From contig CALCWF010000052.1 in assembly GCA_937906355.1 (NCBI GenBank), positions 1-7,097 on the forward strand: 7,097 nucleotides of DNA, given 5' to 3'. The position numbers were made by a program, and so were the translations under genes. A model generated the notes under the pieces. The model was not told the origin of the DNA and ran no database searches. It was given only the letters and a program-made list of their open reading frames with translations. This document shows, one piece after another, positions 6,643 to 7,097 of this stretch (position 1 is the stretch's first letter; each line of letters begins with the position of its first letter). The stretch comes from an uncultured Rickettsiales bacterium. Lineage in GTDB: Bacteria; Pseudomonadota; Alphaproteobacteria; Rickettsiales; Deianiraeaceae.

Positions 6643-6671
6643 TTTAAAACATCATTTTAAAAATAGGTCAA
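6643..6671 (-). promoter_or_regulatory. Candidate promoter firing into the G-quadruplex motif
   Basis: On the minus strand TTGACC (6666-6671, five of six) is followed after 17 bases by TTTAAA (6643-6648, four of six). Transcription would begin near 6636, just before the G-tract at 6628, and read its G-rich strand toward the outer-membrane protein gene. A perfect inverted repeat, TTTAAAA-CATCA-TTTTAAA (6643-6661), overlaps the -10 and spacer and could be an operator. The -10 is weak and AT-rich. Confidence 0.35.
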
Positions 6672-6672
6672 G

Positions 6673-6700
6673 TTGACAACAAGAAAAGAGCTTCGATTAT
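6673..6700 (+). promoter_or_regulatory. Candidate recJ promoter
   Basis: A perfect TTGACA (6673-6678) is followed after 16 bases by GATTAT (6695-6700, four of six). The start would lie near 6707, giving a recJ leader of about 40 bases. Its -35 abuts the oppositely oriented TTGACC, forming GTCAA-G-TTGAC (6667-6677), so two divergent promoters may share a -35 dyad. Confidence 0.5.
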
Positions 6701-6703
6701 CCA

Positions 6704-6751
6704 ATGACGAACAAAAGAAAAATGAGGTTTATAGATGAAAAAGAGATATGA
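6704..6751 (+). CDS. Possible 15-codon upstream frame overlapping the recJ start
   Basis: MTNKRKMRFIDEKEI ends at a TGA (6749-6751) that overlaps the recJ ATG (6748-6750) as ATGA, the usual geometry for translational coupling. A second in-frame ATG is at 6722. Neither start has a good ribosome binding site, and the predicted recJ transcript may begin after the first ATG. It may be chance; if real, it would be a coupling leader rather than a functional protein. Confidence 0.2.
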   Translation: MTNKRKMRFIDEKEI

Positions 6752-7097
6752 ATAAAAAGGAGATAAAAGAACAAAAAGCAGAACAAAAAGCAGAAAAGCG
6801 ACAAAAAAAACTACGCTCAATCAACGGTTTCAATATCGTTAAAAGAGAAATTAACGATGCAATATATGCGAAATACATAGAAGAAAGAGAGAATACTTTT
6901 TTAGCTGAATTACTAGCTTCAAGGGACGTGAAATATGAAGATAGAGATTTTTTCTTACAACCGAAACTAAAAAATCTGCTACCACATGTCGGCATACTAA
7001 GAGACACTGATAAAGCTGTCGATAGAGTATTGCAAGCCATCTCGAATAAAGAGAATATATGCGTATTTGGAGATTACGACGTTGACGGACTAACGTC
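6748..7097 (+). CDS. recJ: Single-stranded-DNA-specific 5'-3' exonuclease RecJ, N-terminal part
   Basis: RecJ degrades single-stranded DNA 5' to 3' in RecF-pathway recombination, base excision and mismatch repair. The visible 116 codons start with a Lys/Glu/Gln-rich helical lead-in (residues 1-24). The usual RecJ N-terminus follows: FLAELLASRDV (51-61), FFLQPKLKNLLP (68-79), LRDTDKAVDRVLQAI (84-98) and the catalytic DHH-superfamily motif FGDYDVDGLT (107-116), whose aspartates bind the metal ions. The rest of the gene (family members are about 550-600 residues) lies beyond the right edge. The ATG at 6748 is the only sensible start: an in-frame stop lies at 6736-6738 and no other in-frame ATG precedes the conserved blocks. 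The ribosome binding site (AAGAG, close to the ATG) is weak. The gene is divergent from the outer-membrane protein gene. Confidence 0.93.
   Translation, partial: MNKKEIKEQKAEQKAEKRQKKLRSINGFNIVKREINDAIYAKYIEERENTFLAELLASRDVKYEDRDFFLQPKLKNLLPHVGILRDTDKAVDRVLQAISNKENICVFGDYDVDGLT

Larger units (their letters stand above)
6341..6747. other. 407-bp divergent intergenic region, densely structured
   Basis: This lies between the outer-membrane protein gene (minus) and recJ (plus). From left to right it holds the outer-membrane protein ribosome binding site and promoter, a 10-bp tandem repeat, an AAAGTGT/ACACTTT hairpin, a 15-bp tandem repeat, a G-quadruplex motif, an AT inverted repeat, and back-to-back candidate promoters. 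I see no tRNA or rRNA. The only possible extra gene is a 15-codon frame touching recJ. Confidence 0.75.

Noticed and set aside
6729..7040. A 103-codon minus-strand frame opposite recJ
   Set aside because: Ser/Phe-rich shadow of the Lys/Glu-rich recJ N-terminus, which has clear RecJ motifs.

Overview
The window comes from an AT-rich bacterial genome. The evidence for a Gram-negative host is a gene whose product has a signal peptide followed by an outer-membrane beta-barrel ending in Phe-Phe. The recJ start, the barrel type and the weak ribosome binding sites would suit an intracellular alphaproteobacterium (Rickettsiales/Holosporales-like). That placement is inference; no rRNA or marker gene is present to prove it.

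Layout from left to right. Positions 1-3542 (minus strand) hold one uninterrupted reading frame of at least 1180 codons that runs off the left edge. It is a very large protein I do not recognise. It has weak papain-like (His...Asp) and alpha/beta-hydrolase-like signatures, and its last 19 visible residues match the conserved region I of glycogen branching enzymes. A 191-bp AT-rich gap follows. Positions 3734-4984 (minus) encode a SulP/SLC26 anion transporter that stops after its membrane domain, with no STAS domain. The gap 4985-5212 is rich in inverted repeats and includes a 15-bp imperfect hairpin just upstream of the transporter start. Positions 5213-6340 (minus) encode a secreted outer-membrane beta-barrel protein with a long low-complexity N-terminal extension that carries a tandem 35-residue duplication. 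From 6341 to 6747 lies a highly structured divergent intergenic region. Position 6748 to the right edge (plus) is the 5' end of recJ, the single-strand DNA exonuclease, cut just after its first DHH-family motif.

The most striking element is in the divergent region. At 6611-6628 the minus strand reads GGGGGTGGGTGGGCGGGG, a textbook G-quadruplex motif with three single-nucleotide loops, in surroundings that are otherwise mostly A and T. It lies upstream of the surface-protein gene, on that gene's sense strand. A possible promoter points into it and a recombination exonuclease gene lies on the other side. This resembles the pilE G4 arrangement that drives pilin antigenic variation in Neisseria, so a G4-triggered diversification system for the outer-membrane protein is a testable hypothesis. 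It is not demonstrated here: no silent donor copies are visible in the window.
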